DNA of 64,000 bases from Geodermatophilus amargosae (GCF_900116515.1 NZ_FPBA01000002.1:310001-374000), one strand, 5' to 3'; counted from the stretch's first letter, positions 1 through 10,964 are shown. Notes: generated by a model not told the origin, from the sequence alone. Made by a program: numbers and translations.

Positions 1-684
1 GGAGTCGACCCCGCCCGACAGCGCGCACAGCGCGCGGCCCTCGCCGACCTGCTCGCGGATCCGCTCGACCTGCTCCTCGACGACGTTCGCCGTCGTCCAG
101 GTGGGCTCGAGGCCGGCGATGTCGAACAGGAAGTGCTCGAGCACGGTCTGCCCGTGCGCGGTGTGCCGCACCTCCGGGTGGAACTGCACGCCGGCCAGCC
201 TCCGGTCGACGTCCTCGAACGCCGCGACCGGCGCCCCGCTGGAGGTGGCGGTGACGGTGAACCCGGGCGGCGGGGTGCTGACGGCGTCGCCGTGGCTCAT
301 CCACACCGACTGCTGCACCGGCAGGTCGCCGAACAGCCGGCCGCCGGTGGTGACCGTCAGCGGCGTGCCGCCGTACTCACGGTCGCCGGTGTGCGCCACC
401 GTGCCGCCGAGCGACTGCGCCATGGCCTGGAAGCCGTAGCAGATCCCGAACGCCGGGACCCCGCCCTCGAACAGCGCCGGGTCGACCTGCGGCGCGCCCT
501 CGGCGTAGACGCTGGACGGCCCCCCGGAGAGCACGATGGCCGCGGGCTTGCGGGCGATGACCTGCTCGGCCGGCACGCTCGAGGGGACGATCTCGGAGTA
601 GACGCCGGCCTCGCGGATGCGCCGGGCGATGAGCTGGGCGTACTGCGCGCCGAAGTCGACGACGAGGACGGTCGGGAAGTCCAT
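1..684 (-). CDS. guaA: GMP synthase (glutamine-hydrolysing), 3' end cut by window
   Basis: Aminates XMP to GMP with ammonia from glutamine, the last step of GMP synthesis. The 228 codons present hold the whole class I glutamine amidotransferase domain: N-terminus [20 protein letters not shown], nucleophile Cys82 in [10 protein letters not shown], and the His/Glu part of the triad in QFHPEVRH. The window ends in the ATP-pyrophosphatase P-loop (LSGGVDS), so the synthetase and dimerisation domains are missing only because of the edge. The ATG overlaps the guaB3 stop by one base (TGATG), so the two are translationally coupled. Identification is secure. Confidence 0.96.
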   Translation of the reverse strand, partial: MDFPTVLVVDFGAQYAQLIARRIREAGVYSEIVPSSVPAEQVIARKPAAIVLSGGPSSVYAEGAPQVDPALFEGGVPAFGICYGFQAMAQSLGGTVAHTGDREYGGTPLTVTTGGRLFGDLPVQQSVWMSHGDAVSTPPPGFTVTATSSGAPVAAFEDVDRRLAGVQFHPEVRHTAHGQTVLEHFLFDIAGLEPTWTTANVVEEQVERIREQVGEGRALCALSGGVDS

Positions 685-1835
685 CAGGACGCGCTGCTCC
701 CCTGTGCACTGCCACCGATCACCAGGTCCACGCGCTGGAACTCCTTGAGGTCGCGGTAACCGGTCTTGGCCATCGTGCGGCGCAGCGCACCGAAGAGGTT
801 GGTCCGGCCGTCGGCCGTCTCGGCCGGTCCGAGGAGCAACTGCTCCAGCGAGCCCACCGCCGGGACCGGCGCCGAGGTGCCGCCGCGCGGCAGCCGCGGG
901 TGCGCGGCCACGGAGTCCCACCACACGCCGCCGGCCGGTGCCTCCCGCGCCGAGCGCAGCGGCTCGCCGAGCTGCACGGCGTCGGCTCCGCAGGCCAGCG
1001 CCCGCGCGATCGCGCCGCTGGTCTCGATCCGGCCGTTGGCGATGACGTGCACGTACCGGCCGCCGGTCTCGTCCAGGTAGTCGCGGCGGGCGGCCGCGGC
1101 GTCGGCGATCGCGCTGGCGAGGGGCACGCGGATGCCCATGACGGCGTCACCGGTGGAGAAGCTGTCGGCACCCACCCCGACGATCACGCCGGCCGCGCCG
1201 GTGCGCATGAGGTGCAGCGCCGTCGTGTAGTTGGCCGCGCCGCCCACGATCACCGGGACGTCGAGGTCGGCGATGAAGGACTTGAGGTTGAGCGCCGCGC
1301 CCTGGGTGGTGACGTGCTCGGCGGAGACGATGGTGCCCTGGATGACCAGCAGGTCCACGCCGGCGGCGAGCACCGTGGGCGCCAGCTGCTCGGTGTGCTG
1401 CGGCGAGACGCGCACCGCCGTCGTCACCCCGGCCTCGCGCATCTCCTTGATGCGGGCGGTGACCAGGTCGGGCTTGACCGGCTCGAAGTAGACCTGCTGC
1501 AGCAGCGACACCGGCGGCGGCGCCTCGGCGCCGGCCTCGCGCAGCTGCCGGTAGACCGGCAGCGGGTCGTCGTAGCGGGTCCAGAGGCCCTCGGCGTTGA
1601 GCACGCCGAGGCCGCCGGCCTGCCCGACGGCGATCGCCGTCGCCGGGCTCACGACGGCGTCGCTGGGGCTGGTGACCAGCGGGATGTCGAACCGGAAGGC
1701 GTCGATCTGCCAGGCAGTGGAGACGTCGTCGACGTCGCGGGTGCGGCGGGACGGGACGATCGAGACCTCGTCGAGGTCGTAGCCCCGGCGGGCGAAGCGG
1801 TTGAGGCCGATCTCGACGGTGTCGCGGGCGGGCAT
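684..1835 (-). CDS. guaB3: GuaB3 family IMP dehydrogenase-related protein
   Basis: A 383-aa TIM-barrel paralogue of IMP dehydrogenase without CBS domains, as in the actinobacterial GuaB3 family (about 370-380 aa). It lies 2 bases after guaB and one base into guaA, so guaB-guaB3-guaA form one unit. The catalytic loop, which in GuaB reads GPGSICTTR, here reads [11 protein letters not shown] (residues 220-230) and has no cysteine. The IMP-phosphate motif ADGGI is ANGRI. The fold assignment is firm, but IMPDH activity is doubtful and the function of this family is not settled. A regulatory or altered-substrate role is inference. Confidence 0.9.
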   Translation of the reverse strand: MPARDTVEIGLNRFARRGYDLDEVSIVPSRRTRDVDDVSTAWQIDAFRFDIPLVTSPSDAVVSPATAIAVGQAGGLGVLNAEGLWTRYDDPLPVYRQLREAGAEAPPPVSLLQQVYFEPVKPDLVTARIKEMREAGVTTAVRVSPQHTEQLAPTVLAAGVDLLVIQGTIVSAEHVTTQGAALNLKSFIADLDVPVIVGGAANYTTALHLMRTGAAGVIVGVGADSFSTGDAVMGIRVPLASAIADAAAARRDYLDETGGRYVHVIANGRIETSGAIARALACGADAVQLGEPLRSAREAPAGGVWWDSVAAHPRLPRGGTSAPVPAVGSLEQLLLGPAETADGRTNLFGALRRTMAKTGYRDLKEFQRVDLVIGGSAQGSSAS

Positions 1836-1837
1836 CG

Positions 1838-3978
<2,141 letters not shown>

Positions 3979-3989
3979 GCACCCCGTCG

Positions 3990-4139
3990 GCCGACCGGCC
4001 GACACCGCGGCCAGGAGCCGTCCCGACCTGCGCTGAGCCGCTCCCGTCGCTCGATCGCGGGAGCCTCCGGCCCCCACTCCTCCCGACGCCTCGCAGGGCG
4101 TCTCCCATGGAGGAGGCGGCCAGGTGCCGTCACCTGGGG
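3990..4139. repeat. Interspersed intergenic repeat, copy A (1.2 units, period 109)
   Basis: Starts of unit (CGGCCAGGNGCCGTC) at about 4008 and 4117, 109 bases apart, with the core TCGATCGCGGGAGCCTCCGG from about 4051. The same unit recurs at 30118-30317 and, in part and inverted, at 58897-58944. All three sites lie between convergent genes. No open frame or transposase is present. Confidence 0.8.
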
Positions 4140-4150
4140 CTGGACACGCG

Positions 4151-4187
4151 CCGAGGGCCCCCTCCGGCAGTCGGAGGGGGCCCTCGG
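4151..4187. terminator. Bidirectional hairpin terminator (bldM / DUF5319-like)
   Basis: Perfect 16-bp stem (CCGAGGGCCCCCTCCG and its complement) with the 5-base loop GCAGT, 14 bases beyond the bldM stop and between convergent genes. No U-tract, as is common for actinobacterial terminators. Confidence 0.8.
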
Positions 4188-4200
4188 CGTGGGGTCCTGG

Positions 4201-4929
4201 TCAGCTCATCATGCCGCGGCGGAAGCCCGTCGCGACCGCCTCGGCGCGGTCCTTGGCGCCGAGCTTGCGGAACAGCCGGCGCGCGTGGGTCTTGATGGTG
4301 TCCTCGGAGAGGTAGAGCTCCCGGCCGATCTGGGCGTTGCTCTTGCCCTGGCTCATGCCGGTGAGCACCTGCATCTCGCGCATGGAGAGGGTGACGGCCG
4401 GCGGGGCCTCGCGGACGGTCGTGCTGACCGTGCGCGGCCCGGTGCCGTTGAGCGGGGTGGCCCAGGCCGGGGCGGGCGCGCCGACCGAGGACAGCGGCAC
4501 CGGCGAGGGCTGCGGCGGGCGGCCGTCGGCGCGCAGGCCGACCCGGGACAGGCCCAGGCCCATCTCGAGGGCGCTGGCGTCCCAGCGGAGGTACCCGCGG
4601 GCCCCCACGGCGACCGCGGCGCGCACCGTCTCGGCGTCGTCGGGCGCACCGAGCACCAGCACCGGGATGCCGGGGTGGTTCCGGATGACCTGGCTGGCCA
4701 TGGTGAGACCGGTGTCCACGGCGCGCTGCGTGCCGACCAGCAGCACGTCCGGCTGCCGGATGGCCAGGCGCTGCACGAGGGCGGCGGCGTCCCCGACGAC
4801 CTCGACCCGGCCCACGAAGGGCAGGGCCACCAGGCGGGCGGCGACGTCGTCACGGACCCGACGGCGCTCGTCGTACACCCACACGGTCGTGGCCCCGTGG
4901 CCCGGGCCGCGCATCCTGTCGTCGATCAC
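4201..4929 (-). CDS. bldM: BldM-like orphan response regulator, LuxR/FixJ-type
   Basis: Transcription factor of 242 aa. The C-terminal HTH (about residues 178-238; GMSQGKSNAQIGRELYLSED, then TIKTHARRLFRKLG) closely matches Streptomyces BldM, and the whiD-bldM-guaB neighbourhood agrees with that genome. The N-terminal receiver is degenerate: the phosphoacceptor Asp position is Gly66 (PDVLLVG), the conserved Thr/Ser is Gly94 (VLVLG), and the conserved Lys region is LRWD at 114-117. It therefore cannot be switched by aspartyl phosphorylation in the usual way. GTG at 4929 chosen for its GAGGAG at 6 bases; an ATG at 4914 is the alternative. A role in development or stress is inference. Confidence 0.88.
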   Translation of the reverse strand: MIDDRMRGPGHGATTVWVYDERRRVRDDVAARLVALPFVGRVEVVGDAAALVQRLAIRQPDVLLVGTQRAVDTGLTMASQVIRNHPGIPVLVLGAPDDAETVRAAVAVGARGYLRWDASALEMGLGLSRVGLRADGRPPQPSPVPLSSVGAPAPAWATPLNGTGPRTVSTTVREAPPAVTLSMREMQVLTGMSQGKSNAQIGRELYLSEDTIKTHARRLFRKLGAKDRAEAVATGFRRGMMS

Positions 4930-5175
4930 GCTGTGCTCCTCGTCTCCCCCGGCCGTGGAGGGCACCCGGGTCGTCCCGAGACCCGGAACGGCACCGGCCT
5001 GGAAGACACCATGACCGGCAGTGACCGAGGGGAACACCCGTGATCACCCTGCGGAGGGAGACGGGGACCGGGAAAATGCTCGATCCCGGTGTGTTTGACC
5101 TCCGTGACCCTCGGGCACCGGCTCCCTGCGACCGGACCGCCCCCTCCGGCTCGCACTGAGCCGAGGAGGACCGAC

Positions 5176-5475
5176 ATGGCCGACATCCGCCGTCTCCCGA
5201 CGCCCGTCGCCGAGGTGTGGGACTGGCAGCTGCACGGCTCCTGCCGTGGTGAGAGCACCGCGCTGTTCTTCCACCCCGACGGCGAGCGCGGCCCCGCCCG
5301 TGCGCGTCGCCAGGCCGCCGCCAAGGCCGTCTGCGGCAAGTGCCCGGTCGTCGAGGCCTGCCTGAAGCACGCGCTGAGCGTCCGGGAGCCCTACGGCGTG
5401 TGGGGCGGCATGAGCGAGGAGGAGCGGGCCCGGCTGATCGCCGCGGAGCCCGCCGCCGTCGCCGCGGGGGTCTGA
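5176..5475 (+). CDS. whiD: WhiB-family iron-sulfur transcription factor (WhiD/WhiB3 type)
   Basis: 99-aa Wbl protein. Four cysteines, C23, C53, C56 and C62 (C-x29-C-x2-C-x5-C), bind a [4Fe-4S] cluster that senses redox or NO; the GVWGG turn that contacts the sigma factor follows, with a basic/acidic tail. ATG preceded by GAGGAGGA. Divergent from bldM across 246 bases. In Streptomyces whiD is next to bldM, and in M. tuberculosis whiB3 is next to groEL1, so this is the WhiD/WhiB3 orthologue group by position. The 4930-5175 gap holds both promoters; a GTGATCAC palindrome at 5040-5047 is the only site that stood out. Confidence 0.9.
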   Translation: MADIRRLPTPVAEVWDWQLHGSCRGESTALFFHPDGERGPARARRQAAAKAVCGKCPVVEACLKHALSVREPYGVWGGMSEEERARLIAAEPAAVAAGV

Positions 5476-5487
5476 GCACCCCCTGAA

Positions 5488-5537
5488 GACGACGGGAGGG
5501 CCGGTCCAGCAGTCGCTGGACCGGCCCTCCCGTCGTC
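5488..5537. terminator. Bidirectional terminator, 23-bp perfect stem
   Basis: Perfect 23-bp inverted repeat (5488-5510 with 5515-5537) around the loop AGTC, between the convergent whiD and the next minus-strand gene. It serves both strands. Confidence 0.85.
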
Positions 5538-5543
5538 TGCGCC

Positions 5544-6053
5544 TCAGGACACGCGCTCGGCGGTCATCCGCTCGTCGTGCACCCAGCCGGCGCCGGCGTC
5601 CCAGGAGGACTCGGCCGACCAGGTGAAGCCGTCGGGCCGCAGGTCGGTGAACCGCCACCGCAGCCACGGGTCCTCGTCGTCGCTGAGCAGCACGATCCCC
5701 CCGTCGCCGTCGGGGCCGCCGACGAAGCGGCGGACCCGCCCGTTGACCGGGTCCATCCAGGTGGAGCGCCAGATGCCCGGCGCGGAGGGGTCGGGGAAGC
5801 GGACCGTCGTCCCGTGGAAGGCGCGCGGGGGGACGCCGGCGCCCGGCTCCCCCGGGCCGGGCACGATCCACACGTCCTGCACCGCCCGGCCGCCCAGCAC
5901 CCGCCCGACGTGCAGCTCCCCCACGGCGGTCGACCAGCGGCCGTCCGGCTCGAGGCCGGTCCAGGCCAGGTGCCAGCTCCCCTCCAGTCGGGCGAACAGG
6001 GCCACGGGCCCGGGATCCGCGGACCCCGGGGCGTGCAGGACGTCGGCCAGCAT
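5544..6053 (-). CDS. Hypothetical protein, DUF1579/lipocalin-like beta-rich
   Basis: 169-aa soluble protein, not firmly recognised. Repeated aromatic beta-strand motifs (LEGSWHLAWTGLEPDGRW, WRSTWMDPVNGRVRRF, WLRWRFTDLRPDGFTWSAE) suggest a small lipocalin or DUF1579-like barrel that binds a hydrophobic ligand. ATG at 6053 chosen because AGAAGG lies 9 bases upstream; the in-frame ATG at 6062 would leave no spacing. Divergent from a MarR-family gene with a shared near-palindromic operator, so it is probably the repressor's target. Ligand unknown. Confidence 0.6.
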   Translation of the reverse strand: MLADVLHAPGSADPGPVALFARLEGSWHLAWTGLEPDGRWSTAVGELHVGRVLGGRAVQDVWIVPGPGEPGAGVPPRAFHGTTVRFPDPSAPGIWRSTWMDPVNGRVRRFVGGPDGDGGIVLLSDDEDPWLRWRFTDLRPDGFTWSAESSWDAGAGWVHDERMTAERVS

Positions 6054-6084
6054 CGCGGTCATCCTTCTGTCAGCGTCCTGTCGC

Positions 6085-6104
6085 TTTGACAGTATGCTGT
6101 CAAA
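6085..6104. promoter_or_regulatory. Predicted MarR operator between divergent genes
   Basis: Near-perfect 20-bp palindrome TTTGACAGTATGCTGTCAAA (8-bp perfect arms) ending one base before the marR ATG at 6106. It contains TTGACA on both strands, and an extra TGTCA half-site lies at about 6069. Binding here would block both genes. The sequence is seen; the role is inferred from MarR-family habits. Confidence 0.7.
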
Positions 6105-6105
6105 C

Positions 6106-6549
6106 ATGACCGATGTCCAGGAGGCGTACCGGCTGCTGGTCGCCGACGTCTACGAGCTGGCCGGCACGTCCCGCCGGACCAGCGAGGCGATCGCCGCGAC
6201 CACCGGCCAGACCTCCGCCCGCTGGCACGTGCTGAGCGTGTTGTCGGGCGGACCGGCGACCGTGGCGACCGTGGCCCGGCGCCTGGGCCTGGCCCGCCAG
6301 TCCGTGCAGCGCGTCGGCGACGACCTGGTCGCCGACGGCCTCGTGGCCCGGCACGACAACCCCGACCACCGCACCGCCCCGCTGCTGGCCCTCACCGGCG
6401 CCGGCCGCGAGGCGCTGACGGCGCTCGTCGCCCGGGGCGACGCCGCCCGCGCCCGGGTCCTGACCGAGGCGGGGGTCACCGCCCGCGAGCTGCTCGACTG
6501 CCGGGACGTGCTCCGCAGGCTGACCGCCGCCCTGTCCGCGTCGCCCTGA
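6106..6549 (+). CDS. MarR family transcriptional regulator
   Basis: 147-aa winged-helix regulator: QTSARWHVLSVLSGGPATVA, then ARRLGLARQSVQRVGDDLVA as recognition helix and a wing RHDNPDHRTAPLLALTGAG, the usual MarR order. The ATG directly abuts the operator palindrome with no room for a Shine-Dalgarno, so translation is probably leaderless or the transcript starts inside the palindrome. Likely autoregulated and represses the divergent gene at 5544-6053. The inducer cannot be read from the sequence. Confidence 0.88.
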   Translation: MTDVQEAYRLLVADVYELAGTSRRTSEAIAATTGQTSARWHVLSVLSGGPATVATVARRLGLARQSVQRVGDDLVADGLVARHDNPDHRTAPLLALTGAGREALTALVARGDAARARVLTEAGVTARELLDCRDVLRRLTAALSASP

Positions 6550-6563
6550 CCCCCGGACGACCA

Positions 6564-6597
6564 GAGGGCCGGCCCAGCAGCAGCTGGACCGGCCCTC
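6564..6597 (+). terminator. Hairpin terminator of the marR gene
   Basis: 15-base arms GAGGGCCGGCCCAGC / GCTGGACCGGCCCTC with one mismatch and the loop AGCA, 14 bases after the marR stop. Confidence 0.7.
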
Positions 6598-6608
6598 GGT
6601 GCTCGTCA

Positions 6609-6663
6609 GGCCCCGTCCGGAGGCTCACGCCGCGCGGAGCGGGGCGTGAGGAGGACGGGGTCC
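6609..6663 (-). terminator. groEL terminator, member of a stop-abutting hairpin family
   Basis: Long imperfect stem three bases after the groEL stop. Outer arms GGCCCCGTC / GACGGGGTCC and inner arms CTCACGCC / GGCGTGAG. The layout matches hairpins behind groES, glmS and the lipoprotein gene in this window. Confidence 0.7.
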
Positions 6664-6666
6664 TCC

Positions 6667-8391
<1,725 letters not shown>

Positions 8392-8410
8392 GGGTTCGAG
8401 CAGGTGGTGC

Positions 8411-8464
8411 GGCCCCCTGCAGCGGCCCGCGGGGAGCGGGCGAGCCGTGGGGGGCAGGGGGTCC
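8411..8464 (-). terminator. Stop-abutting hairpin behind groES
   Basis: Outer arms GGCCCCCTGC / GCAGGGGGTCC, inner arms around GGCCCGC / GCGGGC-like sequence, ending two bases from the groES TAG. Same family as 6609-6663, 21328-21382 and 26011-26064. Confidence 0.6.
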
Positions 8465-8466
8465 TT

Positions 8467-8775
8467 CTACTTCTCCACGACGGCGAGCAGGTCGCGGGCG
8501 GAGAGCACGAGGTACTCCTCGCCGGCGTACTTGACCTCGGTGCCGCCGTACTTCGAGTAGATGACGACGTCGCCGACGTTGACGTCGAGCGGGACGCGGT
8601 TGCCGTTGTCGTCGACGCGGCCGGGGCCCACGGCGATGACCGTGCCCTCCTGCGGCTTCTCCTTGGCGGTGTCCGGGATGACCAGGCCGGAGGCGGTGGT
8701 GGTCTCGGCCTCGTTGGCCTGGACGACGACGCGGTCCTCGAGCGGCTTGATGTTGACCTTGGTAGCGGTCGTCAC
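8467..8775 (-). CDS. groES: Co-chaperonin GroES
   Basis: 102-aa lid of the GroEL chaperonin. Family features: [20 protein letters not shown] (mobile loop follows: [17 protein letters not shown]), [17 protein letters not shown] and [18 protein letters not shown] at 8775 chosen because it gives the standard N-terminus [21 protein letters not shown] lies upstream. First gene of groES-groEL, with a 156-base gap containing two hairpins. Regulated by the CIRCE operator upstream. Confidence 0.96.
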   Translation of the reverse strand: MTTATKVNIKPLEDRVVVQANEAETTTASGLVIPDTAKEKPQEGTVIAVGPGRVDDNGNRVPLDVNVGDVVIYSKYGGTEVKYAGEEYLVLSARDLLAVVEK

Positions 8776-8876
8776 GAGGTGACGCCCCCTTCGGGATCGG
8801 ACGGCGGGTGGTTTCGCATGCTGTGGCACGGGGGCCGGGCCTGCCGTCGCGGGGGTCAGGCGCCTGCCCGTGTCGA

Positions 8877-8911
8877 TTGGCACTCTACCCATGAGAGTGC
8901 CAGCCGCTCAA
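8877..8911 (-). promoter_or_regulatory. groES-groEL promoter with CIRCE (HrcA) operator
   Basis: CIRCE inverted repeat at 8877-8903: TTGGCACTC, 9 bases, GAGTGCCAG, which is the HrcA operator pattern with the CTGGCACTC form usual in actinobacteria. On the minus strand TTGAGC (8911-8906) and TAGAGT (8887-8882) are 18 bases apart and make a fitting sigma-A promoter, with the -10 inside the operator. Repression by HrcA in the absence of heat is inferred from the known system. Confidence 0.85.
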
Positions 8912-8957
8912 CCGGGTCGCCGGTTCGGAGGAGCGCCGTCTGCGGGAGGCTGACCGC

Positions 8958-10181
8958 GTGCCCGACCAGCCCGCCGACTCCGCCGTGCTCGCGCTGCTCC
9001 GCGGCCCCGAGGGGAGCGCGGCCACGGCGCGGGCGGCGGCACTGCTCGCCGAGGGCGCCGACGTCCTGACCGGGGTGGCGCGGCTGCGCGCGGAGGTGAG
9101 CCCGGAGCTGGCCGGCCCGGCGTGGGAGCTGGCCCGGCTGCGCGAGCGCGCCCGGCCGGTGTTCGGCGCCGACGCCGACCGACTGTTCCTCACCGCCGAC
9201 ACCCTCGAGCAGGCCGGCCGGCCCGAGCTCGCCGCCCGCCGCGCCGCCCGGCTGCTCGCTGACGGCACCGACTCCGCCGCCGACCTCGGCTGCGCGGCCG
9301 GCACGGACACCGTCGCCCTCACCCGGGCCGGCGCGCGGGTGCTCGCCGTCGACCGCGACCCGGTGGCCCGGGAGCTGACCGCCGCCAACGCGGCCGCCCT
9401 CGGGGTGGACGACGACGTGTGGGTGGTCGCCGGCGACGTCGTCGAGCTGGTGGCGGCCGCCCGTGGCGGGGAGGTGGCCGGGTGCGGTGCCGCCGTCCTC
9501 GACCCCGCCCGCCGGGCCGGCGGGCGGCGGCAGCTCGACCCCGACCGCTGGTCGCCGCCGTGGTCGACGGTGACCAGGCTGCTCGACCGGGTCCCGCGTG
9601 CGGTGGTCAAGGTGGCGCCGGGGCTGGACCACGACCGCGTCCCCGAGGGCGTCGAGGCCGAGTGGGTCTCGGTGCGCGGGTCGATCGTCGAGGCGCTGCT
9701 GTGGGGCCGCGGGGTGTCGGCGACGTGGCGGCGGGCGACCGTCGTCCGCGACGGGACGGCGCACGAGCTGACCGCCGACGCCGACCCCGGCCCGGCCGGC
9801 GCCGGCCCGGTGCGCGCCTGGCTGCACGAGCCCGACCCCGCCGTCATCCGCTCGGGACTGGTGTCCCTGGTGGCCGCGGAGCTCGGTGCCACGCTGGTCG
9901 ACCCGACGATCGCCTACCTGACCTCCGACGACCGGGCCGCGAGCCCCTGGGTGAGCTCGTACCGCGTCGACGAGGTGCTGCCGTTCAACCTCAAGAAGCT
10001 CAAGGCGCTGCTGCGGGACCGCGGGATCGGCCGGGTGGTGGTCAAGAAGCGCGGCTCGGCGATCGAGCCCGAGACGCTCACCCGGCAGTTGCGCGGCCCG
10101 GGCGCGGGGACGGCGACCGTCGTGGTCACCCGCGTGGCCGGTGCTCCCACCGTCCTCCTGTGCGCCATCAACCCAGGTTGA
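8958..10181 (+). CDS. Class I SAM-dependent methyltransferase with THUMP-like C-terminus
   Basis: 407 aa. The middle has a Rossmann SAM-binding site: AADLGCAAGTDTVALTRAGA, then VLAVDRDPVARELTAANAAA (acidic loop), and a DPARR motif (AAVLDPARRAGGRRQ). The C-terminal third (SSYRVDEVLPFNLKKLKALL, then VVVKKRGSAIEPETLTRQLR) matches the THUMP-like domain of actinobacterial proteins of this type. An RNA or tRNA substrate is likely from the domain pair but not shown. GTG start, transcribed away from groES; the start is 46 bases from the groES promoter. Confidence 0.78.
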   Translation: MPDQPADSAVLALLRGPEGSAATARAAALLAEGADVLTGVARLRAEVSPELAGPAWELARLRERARPVFGADADRLFLTADTLEQAGRPELAARRAARLLADGTDSAADLGCAAGTDTVALTRAGARVLAVDRDPVARELTAANAAALGVDDDVWVVAGDVVELVAAARGGEVAGCGAAVLDPARRAGGRRQLDPDRWSPPWSTVTRLLDRVPRAVVKVAPGLDHDRVPEGVEAEWVSVRGSIVEALLWGRGVSATWRRATVVRDGTAHELTADADPGPAGAGPVRAWLHEPDPAVIRSGLVSLVAAELGATLVDPTIAYLTSDDRAASPWVSSYRVDEVLPFNLKKLKALLRDRGIGRVVVKKRGSAIEPETLTRQLRGPGAGTATVVVTRVAGAPTVLLCAINPG

Positions 10182-10210
10182 CGGAACCGGTGTCATCAAC
10201 CTAGGTTGAT
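10167..10210 (+). promoter_or_regulatory. Tandem palindromes at the start of the HTH gene
   Basis: ATCAACCTAGGTTGAT (10195-10210) is a perfect 16-bp palindrome. ATCAACCCAGGTTGAC (10167-10182) is a near copy 28 bases upstream, overlapping the end of the methyltransferase gene. The second palindrome contains the AT of the next gene's ATG. The paired, evenly spaced layout suggests an autoregulatory operator for the HTH protein. Confidence 0.65.
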
Positions 10211-10457
10211 GCCCGTGACAGGCGGACCGGTGACGGTGCCGGGTCCCGAGGACCCGGAGGCGGCGCTCGCCGCCGTCGTCGCCCTGCGCCGGCTCGCGAG
10301 CCGGCTCGAGGTGGAGGCGGTGGCCGAGGCGGTCGGCCGGGGCTGGACGTGGGCCCAGATCGGCGAGGCCCTGGGCATCAGCGCCCAGGCCGCGCACAAG
10401 AGGTTCGCCACCGAGGTCCGCGCGCGGCGCGGACACCGACCGGAGAGGACTGAGTGA
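10209..10457 (+). CDS. Small HTH protein, probable regulator of the Clp-N gene
   Basis: 82-aa protein with a helix-turn-helix at about residues 45-65 (RGWTWAQIGEALGISAQAAH). Such small HTH proteins often precede a Clp N-terminal domain protein in actinobacteria. The ATG at 10209 overlaps a perfect palindrome and has no Shine-Dalgarno, so it is probably leaderless; GTGs at 10215 and 10233 are alternatives. The stop overlaps the next ATG by one base (TGATG), coupling the two. DNA binding at the palindromes is inference. Confidence 0.75.
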   Translation: MPVTGGPVTVPGPEDPEAALAAVVALRRLASRLEVEAVAEAVGRGWTWAQIGEALGISAQAAHKRFATEVRARRGHRPERTE

Positions 10458-10939
10458 TGGGGATCGTCACCGCGGTACGGGACCTGCGCACGGTGCGGGC
10501 GCTGCTGACCGGCGCGGAGGCCGAGGCGCGCAGCAGTGGCGAGCGGACACCGGGGCCCGAGCACCTGCTGCTGGCCGCCACCGCGCTGCCCGACGGCACG
10601 GCGTCCGCCGCCCTGGCGCGGGTCGGGGTCGACCGGGACCGGCTGCGCGCGGCCGTCGAGGCCGCGCACGCGGCGGCACTCGCCTCGGTCGGCGTGGGGG
10701 CCGACCCCGGCGAGCCCGCGCTGCGCGGCCCGGCCACCGGGCCGATGCGCTCGACACCGCAGGCCCAGCAGGTCTTCCGCGAGGCGGTCGCGGCGGCCAA
10801 GGCGGCGCGCTCCCCGCTGCGCGGCGCGCACGTCGTGGCCGCGGTGTGCGACCTCGAGCGCGGCACCGCTGCCCGGGCGCTGTCGGCCCTCGGCGTCGAC
10901 CGCGAGCAGCTCCGCGACGCCGCCCACGACGTCAGCTAG
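10457..10939 (+). CDS. Clp N-terminal (R-domain) repeat protein without AAA+ module
   Basis: 160 aa, two Clp-N-like repeats and no ATPase domain: first PGPEHLLLAATALPDG followed by ALARVGVDRDRL, second SPLRGAHVVAAVCDL followed by ALSALGVDREQL. These repeats in ClpC/ClpA bind adaptors or substrates, so a free-standing copy could act as adaptor or decoy for a Clp protease, or as a ligand sensor for its HTH partner. GGAGAGG 8 bases before ATG 10457. Convergent with tsaD. Confidence 0.78.
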   Translation: MGIVTAVRDLRTVRALLTGAEAEARSSGERTPGPEHLLLAATALPDGTASAALARVGVDRDRLRAAVEAAHAAALASVGVGADPGEPALRGPATGPMRSTPQAQQVFREAVAAAKAARSPLRGAHVVAAVCDLERGTAARALSALGVDREQLRDAAHDVS

Positions 10940-10942
10940 GCA

Positions 10943-10962
10943 GCAGAGATGACCATCTCTGC
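10943..10962. terminator. Short hairpin between convergent genes
   Basis: Perfect 8-bp arms GCAGAGAT / ATCTCTGC, loop GACC, between the Clp-N gene stop and the tsaD stop. Weak, without U-tract. Confidence 0.4.
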
Positions 10963-10964
10963 CG

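Noticed and set aside
5040..5047. BldD or WhiA site between bldM and whiD
   Set aside because: Only a bare GTGATCAC palindrome and scattered GTGAC half-sites; no full consensus match, so no operator is claimed.
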